From a virus: DNA of 56,028 bases. Under the pieces are notes generated by a model, which was not told the DNA's origin, ran no database searches, and saw only the letters and a program-made list of their open reading frames with translations. The translations under genes were made by a program, and so were the position numbers. Location of the stretch: IMG/VR virus record IMGVR_UViG_3300041809_000290, positions 1-56,028 of that record, one strand, 5' to 3'. Of this stretch, positions 1 to 6,125 are shown one piece after another (the first letter of the stretch is position 1; every line of letters begins with the position of its first letter).

Positions 1-415
1 GGCTCAGGTCGCCGTACACGTGGCTCAGATTGCCGGACACGCCGCTCAGATTGCCGGACACGCCGCTCAGGTCGCCGTACACGTGGCTCAGGTCGCCGGA
101 CACGCCGCTCAGATTGCCGGACACGCCGCGCGGAGCTCCTTGGTGCTCCGAGCCTTCCTCATCAATCCAGTAGATTTTTGCCTCGATTCGAACTAGGACT
201 GCCTTCATACTCCCACCTCCCACCAATTCAATCTGCAAGAGTCGCAAGTAATTCTTCCGGGATTTGGGTGCTCCTCGATATGACAACTCATTATCAACAA
301 AGCCCTCCTCAAATCCCTCATCCGATGGGTCTAAATACCGCATAAGCTTCTCGCATGTTGCACAGCAATAGATCGCGCAAAACTTCCCGTCAAAGAGGTT
401 TGTTTGATAGTGCAT
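1..415 (-). CDS. Cys-motif protein with C-terminal heptapeptide repeats (partial)
   Basis: The frame is open from an ATG at 415 (GGGGA about 6 bases upstream) to the window edge, so the C-terminus is missing. The N-terminal half has a small Cys cluster (C13, C17, C18, C21; spacing CxxxCCxxC) that could bind zinc. The C-terminal half is a perfect 7-residue repeat of the type GVSGNLS / HVYGDLS encoded by the 21-bp repeats. A second, much stronger start lies in the same frame at 208 (GGAGG then GTGGGAGT before ATG), with no stop between the two. So this is either one fused protein or an upstream gene that lost its stop and runs into a separate repeat-protein gene. Function unknown; the heptads suggest a regular beta or solenoid-like stalk. 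Confidence 0.6.
   Translation of the reverse strand, partial: MHYQTNLFDGKFCAIYCCATCEKLMRYLDPSDEGFEEGFVDNELSYRGAPKSRKNYLRLLQIELVGGGSMKAVLVRIEAKIYWIDEEGSEHQGAPRGVSGNLSGVSGDLSHVYGDLSGVSGNLSGVSGNLSHVYGDLS
2..127 (-). repeat. 21-bp tandem repeats, six units
   Basis: Six consecutive 21-bp units begin at 2, 23, 44, 65, 86 and 107. Two main versions alternate, differing at a few positions. They encode 7-residue repeats on the minus strand, and the array continues past the window edge. Confidence 0.95.
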
Positions 416-506
416 TCTTGTCCCCGACGGAAAACCACGAAGACATCCGAATCACATATGTGGTTTCTGAGTCATCACGTCTTTATCAGTTAACACTGTA
501 GTCATA

Positions 507-899
507 TTAGTTTTCCTTTACCGAGTAGCCGTAGCGGGCGGCGATCTCACGCAAACGCCCATCGGTATAATATCCATCGCTATTTAACTGCCGAAGCATC
601 GCCAGCGGCACTTCCTTAGGCTCCGTAGGTGGCGGAATATACTCTGACAATAACACAGCGCATGTAGCACATTCTTTCCCATCAATTGATGGCCTGCCGC
701 ACTGAGGGCACCAAAGCTCCGCGCTCGGTCGGCGGGCGGAGAGTGCCTTTATTGCATCATCGATTTCGACCATCATTTCAATTAATAATCCCTCGCGATA
801 ATAATCATCAGGGATATCACAATCGTTGATTAATTCTTGAATGTATTCTCGGGTTTTCTTTAGTGGCTCGTCCGCCTCGCTCTTGGCGCTGTCACTCAT
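507..899 (-). CDS. small protein with CxxC zinc ribbon
   Basis: 130 residues. The start at 899 is chosen because AAAAAAGGAGGG lies 7 bases upstream; an upstream ATG at 905 sits on the ribosome binding site, and longer versions would include it. The N-terminal half is helical and acidic. Two CxxC pairs in the middle (CPQCG ... CATCA) form a likely zinc ribbon. The C-terminus looks like a short helix-turn-helix-type segment (LREIAARYGY). No family recognised; nucleic-acid binding is an inference from the ribbon. It is the next gene in the leftward run, and its promoter is probably the shared one near 3900. Confidence 0.72.
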   Translation of the reverse strand: MSDSAKSEADEPLKKTREYIQELINDCDIPDDYYREGLLIEMMVEIDDAIKALSARRPSAELWCPQCGRPSIDGKECATCAVLLSEYIPPPTEPKEVPLAMLRQLNSDGYYTDGRLREIAARYGYSVKEN

Positions 900-949
900 C
901 GTCATCCCTCCTTTTTTAAGCGTAATATGAAATCTATTGAAGATCACTC

Positions 950-1720
950 TCAATTTCTATTGTTGGAAATGACTTTATAACCAAGCTCTTCAACTCTATG
1001 TTTCATTATTTCTACTATTGGTTCCGGAACTGCCGGATTATGGTTAGTCCATGCTTCTGCAACTGCCCATAGAACTTTCTCTTCTACCTGTTTTGGATAA
1101 TTGGTTTTTAGTGAGGCCAACTCGGTTTCAAGAAGTTTTCGACAGCGCTGTTCTTCAAAATACGCCTCTTGCAAGCTAACATACTCTTTTGATGCCTCTG
1201 TCAATTCAGTTTGTATTTCCGCGATATGTTCCACTTGTTCTGTTTCGTATTGTGGCCGATTGGCTATATACTCTTCAATAACGGTAACAAAATCATCTAT
1301 AAAGTTATAAATCCAGGCATCTTGCGATTCTCCTTGAACTAGTCTACCCAACATTTTCACAACCAATGATCTTATCTCATTCTTCTCATTTACACCCCCA
1401 TTTAATTCGGTTATCTTAGTGCCTCCCTTTAATATTCTAGTTACTTCATCGGCTATTTCCCAAGGCCCATGATTCCATGATCTCCGAATCGATTCGAAAT
1501 AGTTCAGAGCTACGTCGATTCGGCTCTGAAGTTTATGCTCGCGCTTTGAGAGTCCTGTCGGAATAGTTACGGGTATCTTGGGGTTTAGGCTATATCTCGT
1601 TGCTGAATGACTCTCGTCTCTCTCAGGATTCTGATCGGTTAGAGTTCTACCTAAACGCTTAACTCTATTAAATATGGAAGGCGTCTTCCACGGTACTTTG
1701 TCTTCTCTTGTTTCATTCAT
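950..1720 (-). CDS. hypothetical protein with coiled coil
   Basis: 256 residues, preceded by GGGAGG 10 bases before the ATG. The N-terminal 60 residues are basic and probably disordered. A central helical region follows, and residues about 165-215 are Glu/Gln/Leu-rich and predict a coiled coil. There is no signal peptide, membrane segment or catalytic motif that I recognise. It lies directly downstream of the 58-codon gene at 1726-1902, whose last codons contain its ribosome binding site. Confidence 0.75.
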   Translation of the reverse strand: MNETREDKVPWKTPSIFNRVKRLGRTLTDQNPERDESHSATRYSLNPKIPVTIPTGLSKREHKLQSRIDVALNYFESIRRSWNHGPWEIADEVTRILKGGTKITELNGGVNEKNEIRSLVVKMLGRLVQGESQDAWIYNFIDDFVTVIEEYIANRPQYETEQVEHIAEIQTELTEASKEYVSLQEAYFEEQRCRKLLETELASLKTNYPKQVEEKVLWAVAEAWTNHNPAVPEPIVEIMKHRVEELGYKVISNNRN

Positions 1721-1725
1721 TTATT

Positions 1726-1902
1726 TTAATCCTCCCATATAGTAGTAATACTTATTTCCCAAAACAATATTCCAATATAGAGGGACCTCCATCGAGTTGA
1801 TTTTCTTTGATTTATTGAATCAATCATTCGGCTTTGAGTTATCTGAAATGATAATCCAAGAGTAATCACATGGGACCATCCTACCGACAGCATTCGTCTC
1901 AT
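1726..1902 (-). CDS. small hypothetical protein
   Basis: 58 residues. Start supported by GGAGGAAGACAA immediately before the ATG; the ATG overlaps the stop of the preceding reading frame (ATGA). The product is basic in the middle (NQRKSTRWR) and ends in a hydrophobic, aromatic stretch (LYIGILFW), possibly a membrane anchor. It fills the gap between two genes and ends 5 bases before the next start, which fits the dense packing of this run. Family not recognised. Confidence 0.55.
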   Translation of the reverse strand: MRRMLSVGWSHVITLGLSFQITQSRMIDSINQRKSTRWRSLYIGILFWEISITTIWED

Positions 1903-2112
1903 TTGTCTTCCTCCAAATCACAAGGTCTAAAATATTTGATAAGTCTTATGTTGTCATACTCATGTATAAATAGTTCACATTTTACGATAGTATATGAATG
2001 TATATTTGGTGCAACATGTGGTTTTAATATTTCGATCACCTTTACATGTCCTATAGAATGGGCAATCATGGTGCCTATAGACGACCCCTACTTTTATATC
2101 TTGTGGCCTCAT
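1899..2112 (-). pseudogene. small conserved phage protein, frame broken once
   Basis: A strong ribosome binding site (AAAGGAGGGCAT) precedes the ATG at 2112, which overlaps the stop of the upstream gene. Frame one starts well (DIKVGVVYRHHDCPF) but ends at 1975 after 45 codons with an unconvincing Cys-rich tail. The +1 frame then carries a coherent continuation (VKVIEILKPH ... IKYFRPCDLEEDK) ending at 1899. Together they give a protein of about 70 residues resembling small phage proteins of the pattern GxxVRHxD...VKVIEIL...VKCE...LIKYFRPCDL. The shift falls around 2040-2070. It may be a real mutation, a sequence error, or programmed +1 frameshifting. Confidence 0.6.
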
Positions 2113-2588
2113 ATGCCCTCCTTTGTTCTAAAGTCTCCCATTGCTTCATGCCATTTCTTCGATGTAGATTCTCGGGCGCACTTTATTTGATCCTCTGAAA
2201 GCAATCTTTCTAGCTCTCCATGATATATTGCTTGCCACATACTATGATTTTCTAGTGCATCTATTTGTTTCTCAAAGACTTCTACTTCAAAGTTATAATC
2301 CAACTCCTTATTTATGTCTCTCATGTATTTAAACACTATTTTTATATCCTCTATACTTGGTGAATTGTTAAACAAACGACTGCAATTACCATAATGTAAT
2401 CCAGCAATGGCACCACACTCCAAGCATACTCCTGTTGCACTTTCCTTTATATCTTTGTTTTGAGTGGTTAGAACAGAATGAATTAATTTCATTATGTCCG
2501 TTGTAGCCTCATTATATCCCCAAGCTTCATTCGGTAGCCAACTACGAACTATTCTTTGAACTTCTATCTCTATTTCTTTAAGGTTCAT
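2109..2588 (-). CDS. hypothetical protein with Cys/His cluster
   Basis: 159 residues. ATG 2588 is preferred because AAGGAG lies 8 bases upstream; a GTG at 2597 would overlap the ribosome binding site. Mostly helical and acidic, with a Cys/His group in the middle (CLECGAIAGLHYGNC) that may bind a metal. Starts inside the stop of the 55-residue gene upstream (ATGA) and its own stop overlaps the next start, so translation is probably coupled. Family not recognised. Confidence 0.72.
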   Translation of the reverse strand: MNLKEIEIEVQRIVRSWLPNEAWGYNEATTDIMKLIHSVLTTQNKDIKESATGVCLECGAIAGLHYGNCSRLFNNSPSIEDIKIVFKYMRDINKELDYNFEVEVFEKQIDALENHSMWQAIYHGELERLLSEDQIKCARESTSKKWHEAMGDFRTKEGI

Positions 2589-2752
2589 CGATTCCACTCC
2601 TTCCCATATATGCCATCAATTATTTCTATTATCATGTTGTGACGTTGATGTCGGTAAGCGTCTTTAATCTCTTCCGCCAATAATGGGTCTATTTCCAATT
2701 TGCTTTGTGAAGCCTCTCGCATGACGTCCACCATATCTTGAAGAGTAGTCAT
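2585..2752 (-). CDS. small hypothetical protein
   Basis: 55 residues, acidic and helical (MTTLQDMVDVMREASQ...). There is no clear ribosome binding site. The ATG lies two bases after the TAA of the upstream gene, and the stop overlaps the downstream start by four bases, so reinitiation or coupled translation is likely. The gene exactly fills an otherwise empty gap. Confidence 0.6.
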   Translation of the reverse strand: MTTLQDMVDVMREASQSKLEIDPLLAEEIKDAYRHQRHNMIIEIIDGIYGKEWNR

Positions 2753-2754
2753 GG

Positions 2755-3090
2755 TTATTCAGGTTTACGTTTAATCTCAAATGTCTCCCGCAATAGTGGC
2801 AGGAGGTTTTTGGGTGAATGTGCGTCGGTACTGTTTGCCAATTTCATGCATAGTTGTTTACATTCAATGTTCCTACCAAGAGGACGCAACGATTCTCGAA
2901 TAGCCGTGAACATGTCATTAGCCCACTTCTCACGTCCTGTTAAATAAAGTACTGGCTTGCCTTCTATTTTAGGAAGAGGTTTGTTTTTGGCATAACTTGA
3001 CGTGTCTCCTTGTTCCCTTCTTTGTTTGCGAAGAGCTTGGGCCTCACGTATCTTCTGTTTATGTGCTTCACTCATTCCACCTTTCTTCAT
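2755..3090 (-). CDS. basic hypothetical protein, possible nucleic-acid binder
   Basis: 111 residues. The ATG follows AAAGGAGGTCTCG and overlaps the upstream stop. The N-terminal 30 residues are strongly basic (SEAHKQKIREAQALRKQRREQ). This resembles the nuclease-associated modular motif SxExxxKIREAxxxR found in homing endonucleases and phage HNH proteins, but no nuclease domain follows. The rest is helical. Binding to DNA or RNA is an inference. Confidence 0.7.
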   Translation of the reverse strand: MKKGGMSEAHKQKIREAQALRKQRREQGDTSSYAKNKPLPKIEGKPVLYLTGREKWANDMFTAIRESLRPLGRNIECKQLCMKLANSTDAHSPKNLLPLLRETFEIKRKPE

Positions 3091-3308
3091 CGAGACCTCC
3101 TTTTGTCTTCATGGCCTATTTGTATTTCGACTGACCACATCAAAAATTCTATAATTATATGAAAGTGCCAAGCGGCCTTGCGATCGTATTCTATGATTAA
3201 ATCGTCCTCCTCATCTTCGCTGGTTCGAAGAGTTGGATGGATGTGAGCGAACATTGATATACCATATCCAACTTGATCTTGATAAGTTCCCACTTCAATG
3301 TTGAACAT
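3087..3308 (-). CDS. small acidic hypothetical protein
   Basis: 73 residues. ATG 3308 follows GAGGAGTGAAA, so the longer frame to 3338 is not used. The centre is acidic (TSEDEEDDLIIEYD) and the C-terminus basic. No family recognised. Its stop overlaps the next start by four bases. Confidence 0.68.
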   Translation of the reverse strand: MFNIEVGTYQDQVGYGISMFAHIHPTLRTSEDEEDDLIIEYDRKAAWHFHIIIEFLMWSVEIQIGHEDKRRSR

Positions 3309-3310
3309 TT

Positions 3311-3475
3311 TCACTCCTCTTTGATCTTCTCTAGCCACGCTTCAGCTTCATCGGCCGTTAAACCCAGGTTTTTTGCCAACCATAGGCGTGAAACCCATGC
3401 TATATCCATTGGTTCAGCATTTAATTTAACTTGTCGTGTACGTCCCCTTTTAATATAATGCAATCGGTACTCCAT
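3311..3475 (-). CDS. small hypothetical protein
   Basis: 54 residues. The ATG at 3475 has GAAGG about 10 bases upstream, and the stop lies 2 bases before the next start. The product has a basic N-terminus and a helical C-terminus (GLTADEAEAWLEKIKEE). Unknown function. Accepted because it is free of stops and exactly fills the gap between two well supported genes in the same direction. Confidence 0.62.
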   Translation of the reverse strand: MEYRLHYIKRGRTRQVKLNAEPMDIAWVSRLWLAKNLGLTADEAEAWLEKIKEE

Positions 3476-3487
3476 TACATTAAACCT

Positions 3488-3706
3488 TCATTCTGCTTCG
3501 TCTACAACTTCATATTTTATGTCTTCACTTATGACCAGTACTTTGTTATCTGGAAATAGCGCAGAAAATACGCCATCTATTTTGGCTTGTATTTCATCTG
3601 GAACACCAAACGGCACTGTTACGATAATTTTTGCTGATTTAGGAACCTTAACTACTTGAACTGATTTGAGTTCAAGCTCTTGCCCTTCATTGTTGATAAG
3701 TTTCAT
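3488..3706 (-). CDS. small hypothetical protein
   Basis: 72 residues. GGGAGG lies before the ATG with good spacing. Predicted alternating beta strands and one helix (VQVVKVPKSAKIIVTVPFG). No family recognised. The start overlaps the stop of the Cys-rich gene upstream. Confidence 0.7.
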   Translation of the reverse strand: MKLINNEGQELELKSVQVVKVPKSAKIIVTVPFGVPDEIQAKIDGVFSALFPDNKVLVISEDIKYEVVDEAE

Positions 3707-3876
3707 TTCTTATGCCTCCCTCGATTAGACTTTAGTTTAAACGGCTTTTTTGTTGAAGCATAACATAACGGCTTAGCTTCAGAGTTGGTGTTAGGAGTTA
3801 CGCAAACATCGCCGTGACGACAGTGAGCTTTCCATCGGCACTTGCATATCCGCTCACTTCCGTCAGGATTTTGCAT
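3703..3876 (-). CDS. Cys-rich mini-protein (left paralogue)
   Basis: 57 residues, first gene of the leftward run. AAAGGAGG lies 9 bases before the ATG. It has the spacing CxC-x5-C-x5-C (CKCRWKAHCRHGDVC), plus a later Cys, and a basic C-terminal tail. The same spacing and a Trp in the same place occur in the rightward gene at 3986-4159, so the two are probably paralogues that flank the divergent promoters. A zinc-binding regulatory role is plausible but unproven. Confidence 0.68.
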   Translation of the reverse strand: MQNPDGSERICKCRWKAHCRHGDVCVTPNTNSEAKPLCYASTKKPFKLKSNRGRHKK

Positions 3877-3900
3877 ACATCTATGCCTCCTTTAAACACC

Positions 3901-3929
3901 ATATTATCCATATAATTGTATTCCTTCAA
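3901..3929 (-). promoter_or_regulatory. leftward sigma70-like promoter
   Basis: On the minus strand TTGAAG (3929-3924), a 17-bp spacer, then TAATAT (3906-3901), about 25 bp upstream of the leftmost-run start at 3876. Likely drives the leftward small genes. Confidence 0.65.
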
Positions 3930-3936
3930 TCTTAAT

Positions 3937-3965
3937 TTGAATTAAATCTCAAAATTTGATAATAT
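3937..3965 (+). promoter_or_regulatory. rightward sigma70-like promoter
   Basis: TTGAAT at 3937-3942, a 17-bp spacer, TAATAT at 3960-3965. It mirrors the leftward promoter with the same -10 hexamer and the two -35 boxes only 7 bp apart, forming a compact divergent control region. Confidence 0.65.
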
Positions 3966-3985
3966 TAAAGGCCATTGGAGGCTTT

Positions 3986-4159
3986 ATGAATGGGAAAGAG
4001 CGTACAGGTGAACCTTTGTGTAGTTGTCAGTGGGCCTTAGACTGTCATAAAGGGCTAAAATGCCCTTCTCGGCAGCATCATGCATCTGAACTTCCTCCTG
4101 ATTGCTATCAAAATCGAAATCCTATTATACATGAGGAATTAAATTTACACAATAGTTAA
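3986..4159 (+). CDS. Cys-rich mini-protein (right paralogue)
   Basis: 57 residues. ATG 3986 follows TTGGAGGCTTT; upstream TTG codons are ignored because they overlap the promoter. It contains CxC-x5-C-x5-C (CSCQWALDCHKGLKC), matching the spacing of the leftward gene at 3703-3876, and a later Cys. The C-terminus is His/Asn/Glu-rich. Possible zinc-binding protein of unknown function, first gene of the rightward unit. Confidence 0.68.
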   Translation: MNGKERTGEPLCSCQWALDCHKGLKCPSRQHHASELPPDCYQNRNPIIHEELNLHNS

Positions 4160-4168
4160 ATTTAATGA

Positions 4169-4197
4169 TTGACACTATTAAATAATAGGTTTAGTAT
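4169..4197 (+). promoter_or_regulatory. sigma70-like promoter
   Basis: A perfect -35 TTGACA at 4169-4174, 17-bp spacer, TAGTAT at 4192-4197. It lies upstream of the gene starting at 4260. Confidence 0.65.
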
Positions 4198-4259
4198 CGG
4201 TGAATGGCATGATCCAACGGTGTTCGTATGAACACCTATTAAGAAGCATGGAGGCCAAA

Positions 4260-4664
4260 ATGGCAGTAGTCAAGACAAGAGAGCCACGACAGACTTTTCG
4301 AGGGCTTTCGATCAGCGCGGCAAATCCGATGGGGCGAAGGAGCGGTCATCGGGCTCCTCGATCTCTTCGGCGGCGCGGATTCAATCGAATCGAAGAATGC
4401 AAAGATGAGGATATCGCCAAGTACGTCTTCGGCCTCGATCTTCAAGGAGAGCGAAACGCTATCGATAAGAAAAGGATGGCCACTCTTAGGGGTCAAATCA
4501 CAAAGTTGGAGAAACAGGTAGTCAAAGATCCGAAGGATGATCAGCTTGAAAAGAATCGGGAAATTCAGATTCGTATCAACGCACTACAACACGATATAGA
4601 TTCCATGGAAGTTCCGGTTAAGAAGATAGAGGCCCTTGTTAAGGATTTTCGGAGCGCCGTATGA
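4260..4664 (+). CDS. hypothetical coiled-coil protein, N-terminus uncertain
   Basis: 134 residues from ATG 4260, preceded by GGAGGCCAAA. The last 90 residues are convincing: charged, helical, with a heptad pattern (LRGQITKLEKQ ... IRINALQHDIDSM). The first 45 residues in this frame are unusually rich in Arg, Pro and Gly. The -1 frame over 4263-4400 instead gives a Ser/Asp/Lys-rich stretch typical of a disordered N-terminus. Two compensating frame changes, or sequence errors, are possible. Could be a small head or scaffold-associated protein; not recognised. Confidence 0.6.
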   Translation: MAVVKTREPRQTFRGLSISAANPMGRRSGHRAPRSLRRRGFNRIEECKDEDIAKYVFGLDLQGERNAIDKKRMATLRGQITKLEKQVVKDPKDDQLEKNREIQIRINALQHDIDSMEVPVKKIEALVKDFRSAV

Positions 4665-4918
4665 AGTTGCGCGATATCCGAAATGGAGCTATCTATCCCA
4701 TCGACTCTTTAGTTCCCATGGATGGGCCTAATTCCGGCCCATATGTCATGACGGGTATCATCTCACGATCTTCGACTCCTATTCAGATTCCTTCAGAGTT
4801 TTGTGAGATCATTCTTGGTTCTAGGGACAGGCAAAGTGCTGAGATCCAAGCTCGCTATTTAGAAAATGCTCCTACCTTTTCAAACTTCACTCCTTCTCCA
4901 GAGGAGGATGACGACTAG
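4661..4918 (+). CDS. small hypothetical protein
   Basis: 85 residues. It starts in the stop of the previous gene (ATGA), so translation is coupled. The N-terminus predicts beta strands (MKLRDIRNGAIYPI) and the C-terminus is acidic (SPEEDDD). Last gene before the first 18-bp repeat array and its terminator. Confidence 0.7.
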   Translation: MKLRDIRNGAIYPIDSLVPMDGPNSGPYVMTGIISRSSTPIQIPSEFCEIILGSRDRQSAEIQARYLENAPTFSNFTPSPEEDDD

Positions 4919-4933
4919 ACTGCGAAACTGTCT

Positions 4934-5041
4934 GAGTAATCCAAGGGAAGAAAGCGGGTCATTGGGGATGATCAACATGTAGATGACGAGCGAGTCTTGT
5001 GTTCAAAGAAAACCAGAACCATTGAGCGCGCCCACCTTAAT
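4934..5041 (+). repeat. 18-bp degenerate tandem array A (six units)
   Basis: Units start at 4934, 4952, 4970, 4988, 5006 and 5024, exactly 18 bp apart. Consensus is roughly RAG-YRRR-YCA followed by 8 variable bases, for example GAGTAATCCA, AAGCGGGTCA, AAGAAAACCA. It lies between a stop codon and a terminator, is interrupted by stops on the plus strand and is not open on the minus strand. So it appears to be transcribed non-coding sequence. Same pattern as array B at 7026-7298. Confidence 0.7.
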
Positions 5042-5053
5042 TGGTGGGCTTTT
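5030..5053 (+). terminator. Rho-independent terminator
   Basis: Stem GCCCACC (5030-5036) pairs with GGTGGGC (5043-5049) around loop TTAATT, followed by TTTTA. Ends the unit that begins at 3986/4260. Confidence 0.85.
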
Positions 5054-5056
5054 ATA

Positions 5057-5085
5057 TTGAAATAAACTCAATTTATTCATAATAT
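5057..5085 (+). promoter_or_regulatory. sigma70-like promoter
   Basis: TTGAAA at 5057-5062, 17-bp spacer, TAATAT at 5080-5085, directly after the terminator and 20 bp before the start at 5105. Confidence 0.7.
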
Positions 5086-5104
5086 ACCAAAGGAAGGTGG
5101 TTTT

Positions 5105-5371
5105 ATGCAAAGCATTGAAGATATGTTAGGTCCTCCAATTTTTATAAACGATGTCAATACAAAGTGGTGGCATGATCATCGTGTAAATGAATTATTAATG
5201 CTTAACAGTTTGACTCAACAATTCTCTGCTTGGATAGTAAGATTCGGGGATGGTCAGATTGAACGCGTTTTAGTTACTGAGCCAGACCATGAAGTCATGC
5301 ATTCAACTAAAAACTACAATGAAATGGAAATTGCTATTCTTGAATTAAAACACCAAAAGGAGGGAATATGA
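5105..5371 (+). CDS. hypothetical protein
   Basis: 88 residues with AAGGAAGGTGG before the ATG. Aromatic in the N-terminal half (WWHDHRVNELL), with a segment predicted as beta strands (SAWIVRFGDGQIERVLV). No family recognised. First gene behind the promoter at 5057; its stop overlaps the start of the membrane protein gene. Confidence 0.72.
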   Translation: MQSIEDMLGPPIFINDVNTKWWHDHRVNELLMLNSLTQQFSAWIVRFGDGQIERVLVTEPDHEVMHSTKNYNEMEIAILELKHQKEGI

Positions 5372-5556
5372 ACTTATTCCAATATCTTATTATGGTAGGC
5401 TTAATCACATCTATTCTCGGATTTGTTCTTATGTTTGTTCATAAATATTTTATTTCCAACAGCATCATCTATAAATTGACAAAGTATCGTTATATAGTAC
5501 TTATCATTGGTTGCACGTTGTGCATGATCTACAATTTACGTTGTCTGATAGTTTAG
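5368..5556 (+). CDS. small membrane protein, two transmembrane segments
   Basis: 62 residues. Residues about 4-26 and 42-61 are hydrophobic helices, separated by a short basic loop (YKLTKYRY). AAAAGGAGGG precedes the ATG. A holin-like or exclusion role would be possible for such a protein, but nothing in the sequence decides this. Confidence 0.72.
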   Translation: MNLFQYLIMVGLITSILGFVLMFVHKYFISNSIIYKLTKYRYIVLIIGCTLCMIYNLRCLIV

Positions 5557-5569
5557 GAGGTATAATTTG

Positions 5570-5821
5570 GTGTTTAAGGTAGGCGAAATAGTAAAATGCA
5601 TTGACAGTTCGTTTCTTAAAGATGAGGACAAGTCTCACTTCGATCAATGGCTTGTTGAAGGCAACATTTATACGGTTCGAAATCTATGTTTGATGCCAAA
5701 TCATGATCCTGGAATTTATTTAAATGAAATCAGGGGCCACGTTGCACATTGTCTGGAAACAGATTGTGAAATGGAATATTGCTTTAATCCAAACAGGTTT
5801 CAAAGAATAGGAGGGGAATGA
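5570..5821 (+). CDS. SH3-like small phage protein (paralogue of 43562-43906)
   Basis: 83 residues from GTG 5570, 9 bases after AGGAGG; a TTG at 5567 is an alternative. The pattern VGEIVKCID ... VEGNIYTVRNL ... FNPNRFQRI resembles a family of short phage proteins with an N-terminal beta barrel and a C-terminal F-x-P-x-RF. The gene at 43562 shows the same layout (IGEVVICVD ... CGHMYTIRDI ... AATRFEKM). Function unknown. Confidence 0.7.
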   Translation: MFKVGEIVKCIDSSFLKDEDKSHFDQWLVEGNIYTVRNLCLMPNHDPGIYLNEIRGHVAHCLETDCEMEYCFNPNRFQRIGGE

Positions 5822-6048
5822 TGAATTCAGATGATGAACTAATTGAGGAGGAAGATTCTCTCGCTAATGCTGCTGGAATTACACCTCCGGACATTCTTTT
5901 AAAGGGAGACAATATTGCGCCGAAAGTCACACATCCTTGGGACTATATTCATTTATCCAAAGTAGAACGCAAGGGAAAGACCTATGAGGAATTGCAAGAA
6001 ATTCGCAAAGAAAAATGGTATGAATTGAATAACAAATCCGTTATATGA
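5818..6048 (+). CDS. acidic hypothetical protein
   Basis: 76 residues. Starts in the previous stop with AGGAGGGGA upstream. The N-terminal 15 residues are acidic and the C-terminus basic and helical (KTYEELQEIRKEKWYEL). Its last codons lie in a local duplication that supplies the stop codon, so the ancestral C-terminus may have been different. Confidence 0.62.
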   Translation: MMNSDDELIEEEDSLANAAGITPPDILLKGDNIAPKVTHPWDYIHLSKVERKGKTYEELQEIRKEKWYELNNKSVI

Positions 6049-6063
6049 ATAACAAATCCGTTA
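6026..6063 (+). repeat. tandem duplication, 18-bp copies with 20-bp period
   Basis: TGAATAACAAATCCGTTA occurs at 6026-6043 and again at 6046-6063. The second copy provides the TGA of the preceding gene. Confidence 0.85.
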
Positions 6064-6125
6064 CTCCTGGCTATCTCAAGTATAGATCCATCTTCTGAAA
6101 TTGAAATCACGAAGGAGGAACCAAA

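Noticed and set aside
2-127. Tandem repeats at the window start considered as CRISPR
   Set aside because: Units are contiguous without unique spacers and encode in-frame heptapeptides.
452-505. Minus-strand 17-codon frame starting in the stop of the gene at 507-899
   Set aside because: Very short, overlaps no ribosome binding site of its own and has no recognisable content; only coupled starts would support it.
1870-2190. Plus-strand frame of 106 codons
   Set aside because: Shadow of the small leftward genes at 1726-2112, which have strong ribosome binding sites and coherent products.
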